Shown here piece after piece: positions 1 through 12,699 of a stretch of DNA of 64,000 bases. A program made the position numbers and the translations under genes. Position 1 is the first letter of the stretch. Each line of letters begins with the position of its first letter. The stretch is taken from the NCBI GenBank assembly GCA_034231615.1, contig CM067317.1, positions 17,746,264-17,810,263 on the forward strand, read 5' to 3'. Under the pieces are notes generated by a model. That model saw nothing but the letters and a program-made list of their open reading frames with translations, searched no databases and had not been told where the DNA came from. This stretch comes from Meghimatium bilineatum (taxonomy: Eukaryota; Mollusca; Gastropoda; Stylommatophora; Philomycidae).

Positions 1-418
1 TCAATAGATTTTGTTTAATCTGTGCATTGCCATAGCCCAAAATTAAATAAAAATATAGACATTGCTATCTAACATTGATGTCTTAAATGGCGACTAAACA
101 TCTCTGAGGGTCGGTTTGACTGTCCAATTTCATAGCTATAACTTTAGAATTGTATAACTTGACCAACAAACAAGATTAAATCGGTTGTTAGTTCGAAAGA
201 CGCTATTATCGCAACCAAGATGTATACTATGACACAACGCACCTTTCTCATTGCTACATCTTACGAGTATTTAGGAATTTTAGAAATAACACAGAGGAAA
301 CAAAGATTTGGTGTTATCATTTATATCACACCATTCTCTCTTTTTAAAAAAAATTCATTCAGTATTAATTGCTATATGATATCGATAGTTAAATAATAAA
401 GATAGTTTTCTGTGTTTA
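1..418. other. AT-rich stretch, no feature seen
   Basis: No open frame of note, no tandem repeat and no recognisable repeat family. Plain AT-rich intergenic sequence. Confidence 0.5.
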
Positions 419-955
419 TGATGAATATTATAATGAGTCGACGCATTTCATTTGTAAAACCCTGGGTGTGATGAATAATATCATTAATAGACGTATTTCA
501 TTTATAGAACAGCTGGCGCCCGTGTGTTTCCGGGGCCCGAATGGGGAACAAAGAATAGCAACACTGTTTACCTTCCATGCATGTCGCAAGAGGCGACTAA
601 GGAGGTTATGGGATGGAGTTTGCTGTCCCATCCCATATAGGGTCAGTGACCCAAATCCATGCGGAAGTCGGATGTGTCAGGCCGAAAGGCGCAGATATCG
701 CAGCAATGTTGTATCGAACGCAACGCATTCCGTTCTCGGGACTACACCCTGCGAATCTGCAGGAGTTTGAGAATGAACGCAGAAGAAGAAGAATAGCTGG
801 ATTTGATGAATCATATCATTAATAGACGTATTTCATTTGTAGAACCCTGGATTTGATCAATCATATCATTAATAGACGTATTTCATATAGAAAGCTGGAT
901 TCCATTAATCATATCATTAGTCGACGTATTTCATTTGTAGACAACTGAATTTGAC
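419..955. repeat. 50-bp minisatellite split by a SINE
   Basis: About two units (419-516) and three to four units (795-955) of a roughly 50-bp repeat whose core reads cattaatagacgtatttcat. The two blocks were one array: the intervening 278 bp is a SINE-A copy, and the short word agctgg occurs on both sides of it, as expected of a target-site duplication. The apparent reading frames across this region are by-products. Confidence 0.8.
517..794 (+). mobile_element. SINE-A copy 1
   Basis: About 278 bp, starting near a GC-rich head (ggggcccgaatgggg) and ending in a GAA-rich tail after gagtttgagaatgaacgc. It matches copies at 10604-10906 and 26216-26493 along its full length. Inside is a small hairpin, gtcgc-aagag-gcgac, followed by ctaaggaggttatgggatgg. 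I see no clear RNA polymerase III tRNA boxes at the head, so the ancestral RNA is not identified. The 67-100 codon frames here have no sign of coding function and appear in every copy. Confidence 0.8.
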
Positions 956-1539
956 AACTAATTGATCGTTTTAATTCCTCGAGACAACCATAAATAGTCT
1001 AGTTGGTTGGTTGGCTGGTTGCTGAACGAGCGGTCCATAAATAGTCTAGTCAATACAAGAAGTTTATTTGGAGACAAGGAAACCAATTAGCACATAAGGA
1101 AACAGATTAATCCAATCAATTAAGGAAGACGATACTTCACAGTCACAGACTAATGCATTATAACAACTGGTCTAATTAGGCTAGTGTGGCAGAGGTCAGA
1201 CAGTGAGCAGGACAATTGGACTGCAGAATTAAATTGTATGGCAACAGGGAACTGATATTTCTTTTGTGTATTGTAAAAACTATATCACAGACAATAAATC
1301 ACCGCTAGACAACAAAACAATCAACTACTGAACAGCATATTAACTGTATGCATATACTTGTCATGTGTTTAAAAGTAGAAAAAAATTGCTAGGTATTCAC
1401 GATGTTCTAGGTGTGTATTCAGATTTTCACATATTTATTATGGTATCGATTTCTTGTAGTTGATAAAAATCCCGACTGATTCTGACAGAAACCACTATAA
1501 CTGACGAGCATGTCATAAATGAATAATGTCAGTAACCAG
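956..1539. other. No gene; minor duplications
   Basis: The word ccataaatagtctagt occurs twice (around 987 and 1035) beside a small ggttggttggctggttg run. Nothing else recognised. Confidence 0.4.
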
Positions 1540-1690
1540 TGCTGGATTTACCTATAAGCTAAACAAGCTATAGCTTAGGACCCCCACATTTTTTTAAAAT
1601 TTACTATCTATATATTCTTAATCGTTGAAGGGCCCCATGTCTCAAATAGATTAGGGCCCCATATCTGAAAAAGCTTAGGGCCAAATAGAG
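1540..1690 (+). mobile_element. Possible DNA transposon terminus (hAT-like)
   Basis: Begins cagtgctggattta and continues through repeated gcttagggcccc-like words. Elements of the hAT superfamily often begin CAGTG and carry such GGCCC-rich subterminal words. No matching opposite end and no 8-bp duplication were found, so this is a tentative call. Confidence 0.25.
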
Positions 1691-2235
1691 TATAAATTCG
1701 GCCTGATAAAATGTATGAATTTGGTAAAACAGATGTTCTAAGAAAATAAAATAATTACCAATATGTTTTTGTAAGTTTTTTTGCATCCTAGAGATGTACT
1801 TGGCTTAGTAATCCAAGTGTTTGCTTTGTTTTCTTTTAACGTAAATACCCTTACATTATTTTCGTGTGTGCCTTTATACACTTTAGTAATTTCGGGTTAC
1901 TTTTACTAGCCTTTGGAGATATGGTTTAAGTTTGCTTTTTATTCAGCTGTTGTAATCCCATAGCTTTAAATGCATATTGGTATATACTTTTTAAAGTTTT
2001 TGCGTTTTGTAAAACTAATTTCAATAGATTCAGCATTTAGCCAGGACTTCACCAACTCGGATAGTTCAAGCCGTTATATTTATCTTTAGCAAGGTCTATG
2101 AAACGTATAAATGGTAACTAGATATTCAACAATTTATGATAAGCAGTGTCCTATACATAAATTGTATGTTTTAATGACAGGCGAATTATATTTTTTTTAA
2201 CACATTCGTCTTCTTGCATTTTCGTTATAAAGTTA

Positions 2236-2655
2236 TAGAGCTGGGGTTGGCAAATATATTGTTATATTGTACTTAGAACTGGGGTTGGCAAATATATTGT
2301 TATATCGTACCTAGAGCTGGGGTTTGTAAAATATATTGTTATAATGTACCAGGAACAGGGGTTGGCAAATATATTGTTTTATCGTACCTAGAGCTGGGGT
2401 TTGTAAAATATATTGTTATAATGTACCAGGAACAGGGGTTGGCAAATATATTGTTATAATGTACCTACAGCTGGGGTTGGAAAACTATATTGTTATAATG
2501 TACCTGAAGCTGGGGTTGGCAAACTATATTGTTATAATGTACCTACAGCTGGGGTTGGCAAACTATATTGTTATAATTTATCTCAAGCTTGGGTTGGCAA
2601 ACTATATTGTTATAATGTACCTGCACCTGGGGTTGGCAAAATATATATTGTGATT
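2236..2655. repeat. 39-43 bp minisatellite
   Basis: About ten units containing ctggggttggcaaa followed by tatattgttataatgtacc. The last five units are exactly or nearly 39 bp (13 codons), so one plus-strand frame (2459-2653) stays open and would encode a 13-residue repeat with the core LGLANYIVIMYL. Earlier units vary in length. This is simple tandem sequence, not a supported gene. Confidence 0.9.
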
Positions 2656-4395
2656 TGAATACTGGAATGTGGTAGTGTGATTCGCCGAAACACCAATTCC
2701 ATTATATTTTAGAGAAAGAAGTTTGATATGATAAAAGTGACGTAACTTCAGTGGTTGACATCAGAATGTTTCACCACCAAAGATAGTTTATTTTAAACAA
2801 AACATATCGCAAGCTTTTGTTTGTGACCCACAGTCCCGATTAAAAACTGCTTCATTCATTGGTCTCTGAGTTTGCAAAATATTACATCAAAAGCTATAGA
2901 TGACAAAAAGTCGAATACAATGCTAAACAGTGACAACCAGCTAATGATTAGGTAATATATCTGATGTAGCGTGAGCACAACGTGTTCGAAACGAACGAAA
3001 AACGAAGACATGAAGATAGCCTTATCTCTCTGGACCTTCTAATGATCGATATGAAAGAAGACATGGCAACAAAACATTTACTTTAATCTCAGTTCGTTAC
3101 GTCAGAATTAGATCTTAAAAATTGGATCTTCGAAACAAATTCCCGACGCATGTGGTTGCATCTGTGGGTGTCACCAATGGCCTACTTGAAAAACCACCCA
3201 TGCAACAAAAACCCTTAGTGGATGAAATGCCGTTATATTGAGGTTATCTTCTTAGAGAATCTTCATGGCACGTCATCTATACAATTGTGCGTTTATTTTG
3301 TTGTTGAAATGTGTTTCATGTTTACCTGAATATATATGTATGCACCCTCTGTGGTTTGGAGGGAGCCAGAGATGTACTATGCAGCACTGGGGAGGAGGAA
3401 ACTGACAGCACTGTTTTTTTCCTATGGCTGAAACCCATCATAGAGACACAGTGACTCAGGAAGTGACATTCCTTTTGACTTGAACATTTGGTTACATGCC
3501 TGGAGCAATAGAAAAGTTCAGCATAACCAGTAGTCAATTAGTAACGGGGAATGAGCACAGTGAACCCTATCTTGGCTACAGTGGCTAGGAACAGTGCATA
3601 GGTTGAAATCTACCTTCCTGGAGGTGTGGTAGTTATTCTCTGGCTCTGTCCTGGGTACGCCTAAACTCCACAGACTTCCCAGCAATATAATGCCATTTAA
3701 TAGCTTTAGGTCAAAGGGCATGAGCATATGGACCGCTGGATCAGCAACCAACCAATCAAACAAATTCCTGCAGCTAACTGTATCTTCATCGATTGTGACT
3801 AAACGTGAATGTGCCCGCCGATCGAATAAAGGTTACCCACTTCAAATATAGAAATATATTCCCACAGAAATATAGCATTTCTGTTGTTACACCGTATGTG
3901 CTAAACTGTTATAATCTTAACTATACCCAAACACAACAGTAGACAAGGAACTTTACCTCAAACATCATTATAAAAAAAATGTATTGACCAATCTTATAAC
4001 AATACGTATCAGCATTCCTCAAAGATTTACCTTTGTAAATATTTTAAACTATATTGTATGTTGATTAATGTGTACTGATTATGGTGACTTTGTAATCCAA
4101 CATCATTACACTCCGGGCAAACCTTTATGTCATCATACTCTTCTAGCAGATGAGGTAAAGTATGCAGGATCACGAGTTCTATTTATCAGTGGTTGAACAT
4201 TATCTTCATTTTGCCTTCAGGGGTAAATTTCTACTATTACAAAACTGATGATATAATTATCAACATATGGCGGCATGATGTGTTGACTAATGGTCATGTC
4301 TGCAATACGTAGAAGTTCATCAAGAAGTTTCAGCAAGTCTTCCTTATTTATTGTGAACCCCCGAGTTTTTCTGATGCTGTTGATGCAAGTATATT
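2656..4395. other. No feature seen
   Basis: 1.7 kb of AT-rich sequence. Two minus-strand frames of 71 and 81 codons (3322-3537, 3518-3763) have no motif, homology or splice context that I recognise. Confidence 0.4.
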
Positions 4396-4650
4396 TCCTC
4401 TCTGATTACAGCGTACACACTTGGGTAGATCTATGGTACACAGCGGTCTCTCTCTGATTACATCGTACACCGGTCGGTAGATCTATGTTACACATCAGTT
4501 CCTCTCTGATTACAGCGTACACCGGTACGTAGATTCAAGAGACACTTCAGTTCCTCTCTGATTACAGCGTACACCGGTACGTAGATACAGGAGACACTTC
4601 AGTTCCTCTCTGATTACATAGTACACTGGTCCGTAGATCCAGGAGACAAC
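4396..4650. repeat. 52-54 bp minisatellite, five units
   Basis: Units begin cctctctgattacagcgtac and contain ggtacgtagat. Spacing between unit starts is 52 to 54 bp, and the last units are the most alike. Confidence 0.85.
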
Positions 4651-6218
4651 TCTGGCTTCTGACATATGCCATAGAATTGTAACATCACATGTCATTTTCA
4701 ATCATTCGAAGCAGGGACTGTATGTGTGCCTTAATAAATAGTCTTAGAGTCATTTAAGGGATGGGTAACCGATACAACGTATTTCTTCCTGTTGGATGTA
4801 GTCGTTATGTATGCTGTGGTTCGGTTGGTGGCGATTCGGTCACTAGCAATAGCATAAAATCCCAACCATACATTACACCACAGCGCACAATCCATCCATT
4901 AACACGTCAACAAACAATGAATTTATTTCTTTGACGGTTCACCTTTCCGTTATCACAACGTCCGCGTTCCTTGCGAAAGGTAAGTATAACCTTGTGAAAA
5001 CATGTGGTGACCTCTTCCAACAGACGCCATTCAATTCCCATTGATAAGCTTGCGATCTAGTTACCTTCTATTTCTACGCCATCTATGACAAGCCATGCCT
5101 AATCCTTGTGCCCCTTGATCACTAATATCATTTTGCAATGAGTGTCTCCGGATGGAAAACATATATATGTATGCTAAAGTGTACGACCCTATTTTATATT
5201 CGTATGTTTAATTTATGCTATTTTTCTTGTTATGTAATGCAAACATATTTGAGATATATATAAATATATTTGTAAAACAATCTCATTATTGAGTTTGCTA
5301 ATGTCGTCCTGTATCACAGTGATTCTTTCGTGATGTGAAAATGATCTTACACCCACCCTTGCTAGACTACGATTTACGTGACATTTTGTTAATGCCAGAT
5401 ATAAAAAAAATATCGTCTGAATGATGTAGGGCCTATATTTGTGAATACTACTCAATGGGTACAGTTGTTAAAAATTTAGTCCCACAGCCATCATTAGTTT
5501 TAATCATTCACAGGTCAAGTGTTTGAAGTTAACATAAACACAAAACGATTTATTGACAGTATTTAACAAGCGGCCCTTTAAGTATCATTGTTTCTCTCTG
5601 ATGTTTTGTACATTTGCACTGCAAGTTCTAATGTTTAATTATTATTTAAATCTGACGGCGATAATATGAATTTCATTTCTATCTTTGCTTAATCTTTTTT
5701 TCGTATTAACATTCGTATTGTTATTGAAGTGATTTAGTAGTACTAAAAGTCGATCAATTTATTGTTAGTTTGTTCAACAGTTTCTAAGTTTATGGGCTGT
5801 CTGATGGTCGTTTATATCTGATTAATACGCTTCAAATTTTATCTTACAGACACACAGTGCTAATATTGAAGCCACGACTGATGGTAATTTCTTACAGCAA
5901 CTGTTTATTTTCATCGCTTGTTTTAACCACCAGAACCTGAGATTATTTACACCATACCATCGTTATCATCCAGCATCGATCGCCATTGGGATGTACACGC
6001 TCTGAAACTAGACATCGGCGACTGGGGCTGGCTTCCCTGGAGAAGTACCAAACAATACCTTGGTTCGTAGCAACCCAAATGAACTTATTTTATATAAATG
6101 GATAAGGAGGCGCTTGCTCGGGGAGGGGGCACAAGTTCTAGTGTTGACGATGGAAAGTACTTGCAATACAGCTTGTTGCAACATATGTACAGTCTCTATG
6201 CATACTAGTAAGAATATG
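4651..6218. other. No feature seen
   Basis: AT-rich, no recognised repeat or coding segment. A short GC-richer patch near 6110-6135 is not explained. Confidence 0.4.
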
Positions 6219-6340
6219 CTGCTTGCTTCCCGACATAATGAGACTACAATATGCTGCTTGTTTCCCGACATAATGGGACTATGAGACTACAATATGCTGC
6301 TTGCTTCCCGACATAATGGGACTATGAGACTACAATATGA
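6219..6340. repeat. Short tandem repeat, about three units
   Basis: Roughly 43-53 bp units containing ctgcttgcttcccgacataa and actatgagactacaatatg. Confidence 0.75.
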
Positions 6341-7479
6341 AAAATTACATACAATGCCCATATTGTGCATACTTATAGAACCAGTATCACAATCCGGACT
6401 CATTTAACATCCTCCAAATATCTACAGTTACATCTTTGCCATTACGTAGAAAGCATTATTCAACACTCACTGTTGTCATTATTCTAACATTTTCGTGAGA
6501 TTTTTTCCTATTCTGGAACACATAGTGTAGCGTGTAACTGGTTCGATGGACAAGACTGTGGGAGTTAGAGATAGACACAGATGAGAAATGAACCAAGTAA
6601 TTTTCAAATATATTTTGTCGCAGTCTGGTCACACCAATGGGCTGAACGTTGATTGATCCATGATTTTCATTGGCTGTCGACACAATGTATAAGCAAAGTA
6701 ACCAATAAAAAGATGCGATCAGCAAAGCGTACAAGGATTGACATACTTTACTATATCAAATAGGATGCAAAGGTTATCACTATGTTTACGTTTCATTTCC
6801 TAGCTTAGTAGATAATTATCTACTAATCAGTGTCCTATAAATGACTTTCTACTGAACCAGATATACCATTGCTCATACGGTGTACCTGGCCACCATTTTT
6901 ATGGATTGCGTCTGGGGCTGTTGAGATTAAAGATAGAACTATAATTGATTGCAATGAGACTAGCAATATCTGAGACATCTCACATACGACATAGCTAGCG
7001 GCACTGTCGTCATACATTGATCCAAGGCATCTTTCTCTCGGGTTACTTGAAGGAGAAACCTCTGTCGGTGTTCCGATTTGGGTAGGTGTCTCTACAGTGT
7101 ATCGACGATTAAAGTACAGAATGAATACCTCTGGAGATGGCAACATGCACAAGAGGACAGCGTTAAGCAGGGGACACCTAAAGTGAACACAAAGTCCGAA
7201 TGTTCATCACGAGATTAGTCAGTCGAAGTGATGTTCATGGTCGAGAGTAGATAATCGCCAAAACAATTTGGCCGATATGAAGCGTCTCACCACAGTTGAC
7301 CCCTTTCAAAATAGGAGCAATGATGCAGGTTTTGGTCACTCTAACTTGAGCATGTACTCATGGGCATCGGACAAAAAGCTTTAAATACCACTGTACAACG
7401 GAAAAGCGTAGAACAAATATCTGGGTACACATATTGCTCAAATTTTCTGATCACAGCAGTAATTAAACGCAAACCATCA
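6341..7479. other. No feature seen
   Basis: Minus-strand frames of 92 and 105 codons (6456-6734, 6835-7152) carry no domain I recognise and no convincing splice sites. Treated as chance. Confidence 0.4.
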
Positions 7480-8195
7480 TCATCATCTCAAGTTGGACGT
7501 GTACCGCGCAGTGGTTCTACCAACACTGCTTTATGCTGCGTCATCCTGGACTGTCTATGCGAGAAACGCTCGACAGCTTTACTCTTCTGTGTCTACGAAA
7601 CATCATGGGAGTACATTGGCAGGATCGTGTACCAGATATAGAAATTCTTCAGAAGTCCCGTATGTAAAGCATCCATGCAATGCTGACTAGGTCCCATCTC
7701 CGCTGGACTGGCCACATCATCCGCATGCCAGACACGCGCCTTCCAAAGAGATTATTCTATGGGGACCTGTACGAAGTTAAATGTTCAAGTGGAGGTCAGA
7801 AAAAGCGCTTCAACGATAACATATAAAGCTCTCTCAAGCACTGCATCGATCCTAGCTTCTGAGAGAATAAAGCACTTGATCGCTCAGCCTGGCACATCCA
7901 GATCACTGCTGGCATCACGAAATTTGAAATAGACGAACACTGCGGGCAATTCACAAGCGCAAGAAGCGGAAGACACATCGGAAAATTATCCTACACCGAA
8001 CCTTCAGCACTCCTGTATGCACTGCAATAGAACTTTCCGTGCACGAATCGGACTCATCGGGCAACTACGAACTCACGAACCAAATTAGTTAATTACCCAT
8101 TTTAATTACTATTTAATTATTACTTTTTTTTCATTGCATTTAATGTTTTTCATGCCATGCTTATCACGCTTGCGAAGGAGAAACATCATCATCAT
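7480..8195 (+). mobile_element. Family G LINE, 3' end, decayed
   Basis: C-terminal part of a non-LTR reverse transcriptase protein, broken by several frameshifts. Readable pieces in order are DVYRAVVLPTLLYAASSWTV (about 7493-7550), a WQDRVPDIEILQ piece, LRWTGHIIRMPDTRLPKRLF (about 7700-7750) and a QKKRFNDNI piece; the end has zinc-knuckle-like and arginine-rich remnants. It ends near (CAT)n at about 8188. The same order is seen in the family G copies at 28485-29430 and 37993-39565. The reverse transcriptase core is absent, consistent with 5' truncation on insertion. Confidence 0.75.
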
Positions 8196-8954
8196 CAAAC
8201 TCATATTCTGAATTTTGTGTGCAACGCAAATGGACAGCAATTCTTGTGTTTGAGGAGGAGGTAACACTAGTTTAACTCAACGTTTTGCCGTTGTCAAACA
8301 AGTCTCATTTAAAGAAATTGGGTTCATTACCCAAAAACACAGTGGTCATTCTTACGTGACAACAGTTCGTAGTCCATGAAGCTTCTCCTTCCATTATAGG
8401 GGTAATCCATACACGTATTGTGGTGATAAACACAAAGAGGAAGAGTCAAAATACAGACCTTACTTGGTAATGGATTGGAAGGCTATTACAAGCCATCGAG
8501 GCGAGCAAGCAGTAAATTAGCATACTCCGTACGTGGTTGGCGATGTCAAACTTCGTACTCCGGTCTTGATAAGTAACATCAACTAAGTAAGAGGTCTTTG
8601 TTACCTCTGATTTTTGGTAGTGCTTCCTGGTATAGCCTACTTTGAATCTGTTCGCTGGTTGGAAGGCCGCACATTTCCTAAAGATAGGCAAACTCATCAC
8701 ATACCATACCCCGGACGTGTTTAGCGAGAAGACTGTCGCCGTTATCCAACACGGCTCTTACAGAATATATTAGGATTGCGACACAGGGACACAGTATAAT
8801 GGCATTGTCTTTCTACAAGGGGAATGTTTGTGACAAAGGGACACAGTCGGTAATGGAGGTATATTTTCTTACAGGGAAGAGTTGGATGACTGCAAAGCAC
8901 TTCCTTTTAAGACGATCTAAAGTGGACGACACAGGCAAAATATCAACCCTTCAC
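8196..8954. other. No feature seen
   Basis: No recognised coding segment or repeat. Confidence 0.4.
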
Positions 8955-9060
8955 GTAACATATACCCACATTCTTCTCATAACATAGTCCCCCCTGCGTA
9001 TCGTAACATAGACCTCTGCACTTCTCGTAACATAGATCTCTGCCCTCCGTCTCGTGACAA
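8955..9060. repeat. Short tandem repeat, three to four units
   Basis: Repeats of a roughly 30-bp unit containing cgtaacatagacctctgc. Read on the minus strand it falls in a 104-codon frame (8943-9257) whose end has recurring LCYE/CY words. The cysteine pattern follows from the repeat, and no secretion signal or splice context supports a gene. Confidence 0.6.
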
Positions 9061-9501
9061 AGATACATCCCTCTCTGGATAGAAGCAGTAAAACTGGCCT
9101 CACAGCACGAGGGGCATTCCCATAAGTGCTCCGCCCTCTGTTCCAGCAGCCTTTCGACTCGATGGTGTATCGAGTCCAATGCTGCCGAAACAGACGTCGA
9201 CATCAGGGCACAACTCTGGCCCTTGCGACAGGTTTCTTTGTTGTTCCGCCCACCCACGTCGTGCCAGTAACTAGTTCAAGCACAACGTCAGCCTGTCGGA
9301 ACAACATGGTAACTGTTATCGAAGGTTACGACTGTGATAGTATCTGGTTAAGGAACCATTCACAGGCAGGAGGTTTCGCAGTAGGAAGTGAGAACCCTTC
9401 ACATGTAGCGAGAGATGGACGGCGTTAAATGCAACACATTGAATGTTTTGCTCTTGTGTAAATGTTGTCTCTACAGACGCTTTTGGCACAAAATGCAAAG
9501 G

Positions 9502-9614
9502 TGTGTTTATCTAAGAACATGTCAAGCGACGATAAAACCAAAACGTGTGTTTTTCTAGGAAAGCGTCAAGCGACGATGACGTACAACGTTTGTTTACCTA
9601 AGAACATATCAGGT
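9502..9614. repeat. 43-bp tandem repeat, about 2.6 units
   Basis: Units begin gtgtgtttatctaagaacat and continue with a gtcaagcgacgat word; the third is cut short. Confidence 0.7.
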
Positions 9615-9639
9615 AATAGACAGACGGGAATCATACCAT

Positions 9640-9860
9640 GTAGAAGCTTTCTGGTTGGTCTGAGGTAACGTGGGTTTATTGTAACCAGAAGGATCAATTT
9701 CTGATTGGCCAGAGGTTTTCCTCTGGGGAAATGAAAGCTTTTGATTGGTTGAAAGTTTCTGGAAGTTTGGAGGAACTTGTGGATGGAGGAGGAAGAAGGA
9801 GGATTGCATTATCGACTGCCGAGCAGGGCGGTCGCATTTCACTCCTATAGTTCCGAAACT
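9640..9860. promoter_or_regulatory. Cluster of inverted CCAAT-like boxes (tentative)
   Basis: Three ATTGG/GTTGG words lie close together: ctggttggtctgagg near 9650, ctgattggccagagg near 9702 and ttgattggttgaaag near 9741. The local sequence is richer in G and C than its surroundings. Spaced CCAAT boxes are typical of animal polymerase II promoters, but no gene start is seen downstream. The words could equally be a degenerate tandem repeat. Confidence 0.2.
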
Positions 9861-10603
9861 GCACAGGCGGTTGTCGTGGAACCCAGGTCTACAGTCATAG
9901 GGCTGTATAGACCTACTAATGGAAAAAGTGAGATTATAGTTGAAACATGAGATGCTTTATTATTCTCATTAAGTTCATACGTAACATGTGCTTATTCATT
10001 TGGAAGTGTTAGAGTCTATTCAGTAATGCTTTGACGTTATACATTTTATATTCATATTCTGATGTCTGTCTCGGAGATAGCCAATACTCCGGAATTTGAT
10101 GTTCATATTAAAAGTCGTTCTTATATTGAGACAAAAAGTGGATTTGTGACTATTTGATGTCAAGAAGAGTACCACAGGTTTAGACCTGGCCAAAGCACCA
10201 GAGGTTCCAGAAAGGATCTTGTCTGCGACGCTTGACAAGCATCTTGTTTTATTGACACGCTTATTTGTGACGCTGATTCAGATTGTTCTATTGTCACACT
10301 AAAGTGACGACACTAGCATTGTCACTTGTTGTTATCCTGTCAGCGAAGTACAGATCTTTCATCAAGGATACCACGTGCAGATCCAATATCTGTCATACGT
10401 CTACGGTTATCGAAGCTGAATTCTGGATATAAAAAAGGTCTGACAAAGAACACCATTTCATAGGAAATAAGAGGTAACCGTTAGTAATTCCTGGGGATCG
10501 TAACAAACAACAACAACCAAACTATATACAGTAGAGATGGAGATACAAATGAAGTGATATGTCAGTGGCTGAGTATAGAAAGAAGTATTACGTATACACT
10601 AGT
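9861..10603. other. No feature seen
   Basis: AT-rich; no repeat or gene recognised. Confidence 0.4.
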
Positions 10604-10906
10604 GTTTCGCCCCTGTGTTTTCGGGGCCCGAAAGGGGAGCAAAGAATAGCAACACTGTTTACCTTCCATGCATGTCGTACGAGGCAACTAAGGAGGTTAT
10701 GGGATGGAGTTTGCTGCGCCATCCCATATAGGGTCAGTGACCCAAAAGCATGTTGAAGTCGGATGTGCCAGTCTGAAAGGCACAGATATTCCAGCAATGC
10801 TGTGATACAACGCAATTCAACCATGACACAACGCATTCCGTTCTCCTGACTACATCCGGCTAATCTGCAGGAGCTTGAGAACGAACGCAGAAAAAGAAGA
10901 AGACTA
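10604..10906 (+). mobile_element. SINE-A copy 2
   Basis: Matches copy 1 from the ggggcccgaaaggggagc head through ctaaggaggttatgggatgg to the GAA-rich tail. It differs by a short internal duplication around acaacgca (about 10805-10830) and by mutations in one arm of the hairpin (gtcgt / gcaac). No long target-site duplication is clear. Confidence 0.8.
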
Positions 10907-11154
10907 CCGGTGTTTATAAGCAACATTAAAATAAAATATATCGTATGGTGGATCACTCCTCTTCAATGGCGGACATTAGTTGGTATCGTTATATCAGAGA
11001 TCTTCCCATAATAAATGGATTTTGTGGTTAAGGTAATCCTACCACCACGATCTCCGAAGAAAACTAATTTTGCGTAATCTTCGGCCAGGGGGGTATAGAG
11101 TGTGTCTCGAGTGGATATGGACTCAATGTCCGTGGCATGCTGTCTATGTATGAT

Positions 11155-11330
11155 AAGCTCATAAAGAAATGTAAGCCTACAGACGTAAAATCCTGCGTAA
11201 AAAATATCAACCTACAGACGTAAAGTCATGCATAAAGAAATGTCATCCTACAGACGTAGTCCTGCATAAAGAAATGTCATCCTACAGACGTATAGTCATG
11301 CATAAAGAAATGTCAGCCACAGATGTAACA
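11155..11330. repeat. 36-bp tandem repeat, four to five units
   Basis: Units contain cataaagaaatgtcatccta and cagacgta. Confidence 0.8.
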
Positions 11331-12090
11331 TCCTGCCGAAACATTCCCTACAGTCACAAAATATTGGTGTTTGTTCGCTACATCCTGAATATGAAAAACT
11401 ACCAAGAAATGAAATCTATAGTTGTACTAAATAACACAGTAATGACTACACAGAATATAGTTCTGTAAATTTCAACTTGTTTATATTGAGAGAAGAACAT
11501 AGAACCTAGAAACAGCGGGCATAATCAAGAAGAGATACGCGTCTGTTATTCGCAACATGTTTATTCGGGTAGAAGAGCGAACAACCTTTGTTGACATCGC
11601 TGTCAATCACATATGAATAATTGCGTCCCTTACGAGTACAGAGAAGCATACACGATTGTTCACAAAGACAGGGAGATGAGTTGTCACGCGTCCGCACACA
11701 GAAACCAATCACTTCATTTTTTCAGAGACACGCATGTCTTCCTCAGAATGCAATTCCCCCCTACACTGACAACCCCCAACGACTGGCTGATATAAAATTT
11801 CAGACGCATTTAGCTCTGCTTCTTGTGCAATTCGCTTCATGCATATCAATGGTTCAGGTCAGCGCGTTTTCCTGCCGAAACATGGCATGTTATTGCAAAA
11901 GAAGCCCGGACGTTGCGTCCTGGCATCTTATCTGGACGTAGGATTCCCTCTCTGGCAGGGCCAAACAAATGCGAAAAATAAAAACTTAAATAAATTCCCC
12001 CTTTCTTTTCATGGCAGTTAAACTGCACTTCTTCCATGATATGACTGATTTGTAAGACGGTTGGCATATCATTTTTAAATACATGATTGG
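11331..12090. other. No feature seen
   Basis: Several overlapping 60-106 codon frames on both strands (11506-12067) reflect a slightly less AT-rich patch. None shows a domain. Confidence 0.4.
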
Positions 12091-12240
12091 GTGAAGACAG
12101 TGGATATAATTAATCCCATTGTTAGATCTATGAGTGTGTCAAGACAGTGGACATAAATACTCTCATTATTAGATTCATGAGTGTGTCAAGACAGTGGACA
12201 TAAATACTCTCATTATTAGATTCAGGAGTCGGTGATGATA
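12091..12240. repeat. 50-bp tandem repeat, three units
   Basis: Units contain gtgtcaagacagtggacata and ctctcattattagattca. Confidence 0.8.
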
Positions 12241-12453
12241 GTGGAAATTAATCTCATTTTAGAGCAATTAGAGGGTCACGATTTAATATGATATTTTCTA
12301 TATTTGTTTAAACAGCTTTAACAGTTGTTGTTTAAGTACGAACACTTTTCCTGGCACATTTAACTGCGGGTATTATCGCATTGAGTACCGTAATTGGGAA
12401 TATCTTTGCATGATGTTTATTGTGCCATTGCATTATGTAATGGCATTGAAATT

Positions 12454-12572
<119 letters not shown>

Positions 12573-12699
12573 CTTAAATTTAAACCAGATACTTGCAGGA
12601 GAGCAATGTTGATTTGTGAAAGGAAAATTTAAAAGAAATGCCTTCTATATAATATGAACATGTATGGAGAGGGAAAATAAAGTACAGAATAACATAAAC

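Noticed and set aside
419..955. CRISPR-like array of spaced repeats
   Set aside because: Units are directly adjacent minisatellite copies without unique spacers, and the sequence is animal. The same applies to 61779-62169 and the other arrays.
6835..7152. 105-codon minus-strand frame as a receptor exon
   Set aside because: No receptor guanylate cyclase, kinase-homology or cyclase motif and no flanking AG/GT in suitable phase.
11506..12067. Possible multi-frame gene region
   Set aside because: Overlapping frames on both strands with no domain, no splice sites I trust and no repeat in common.
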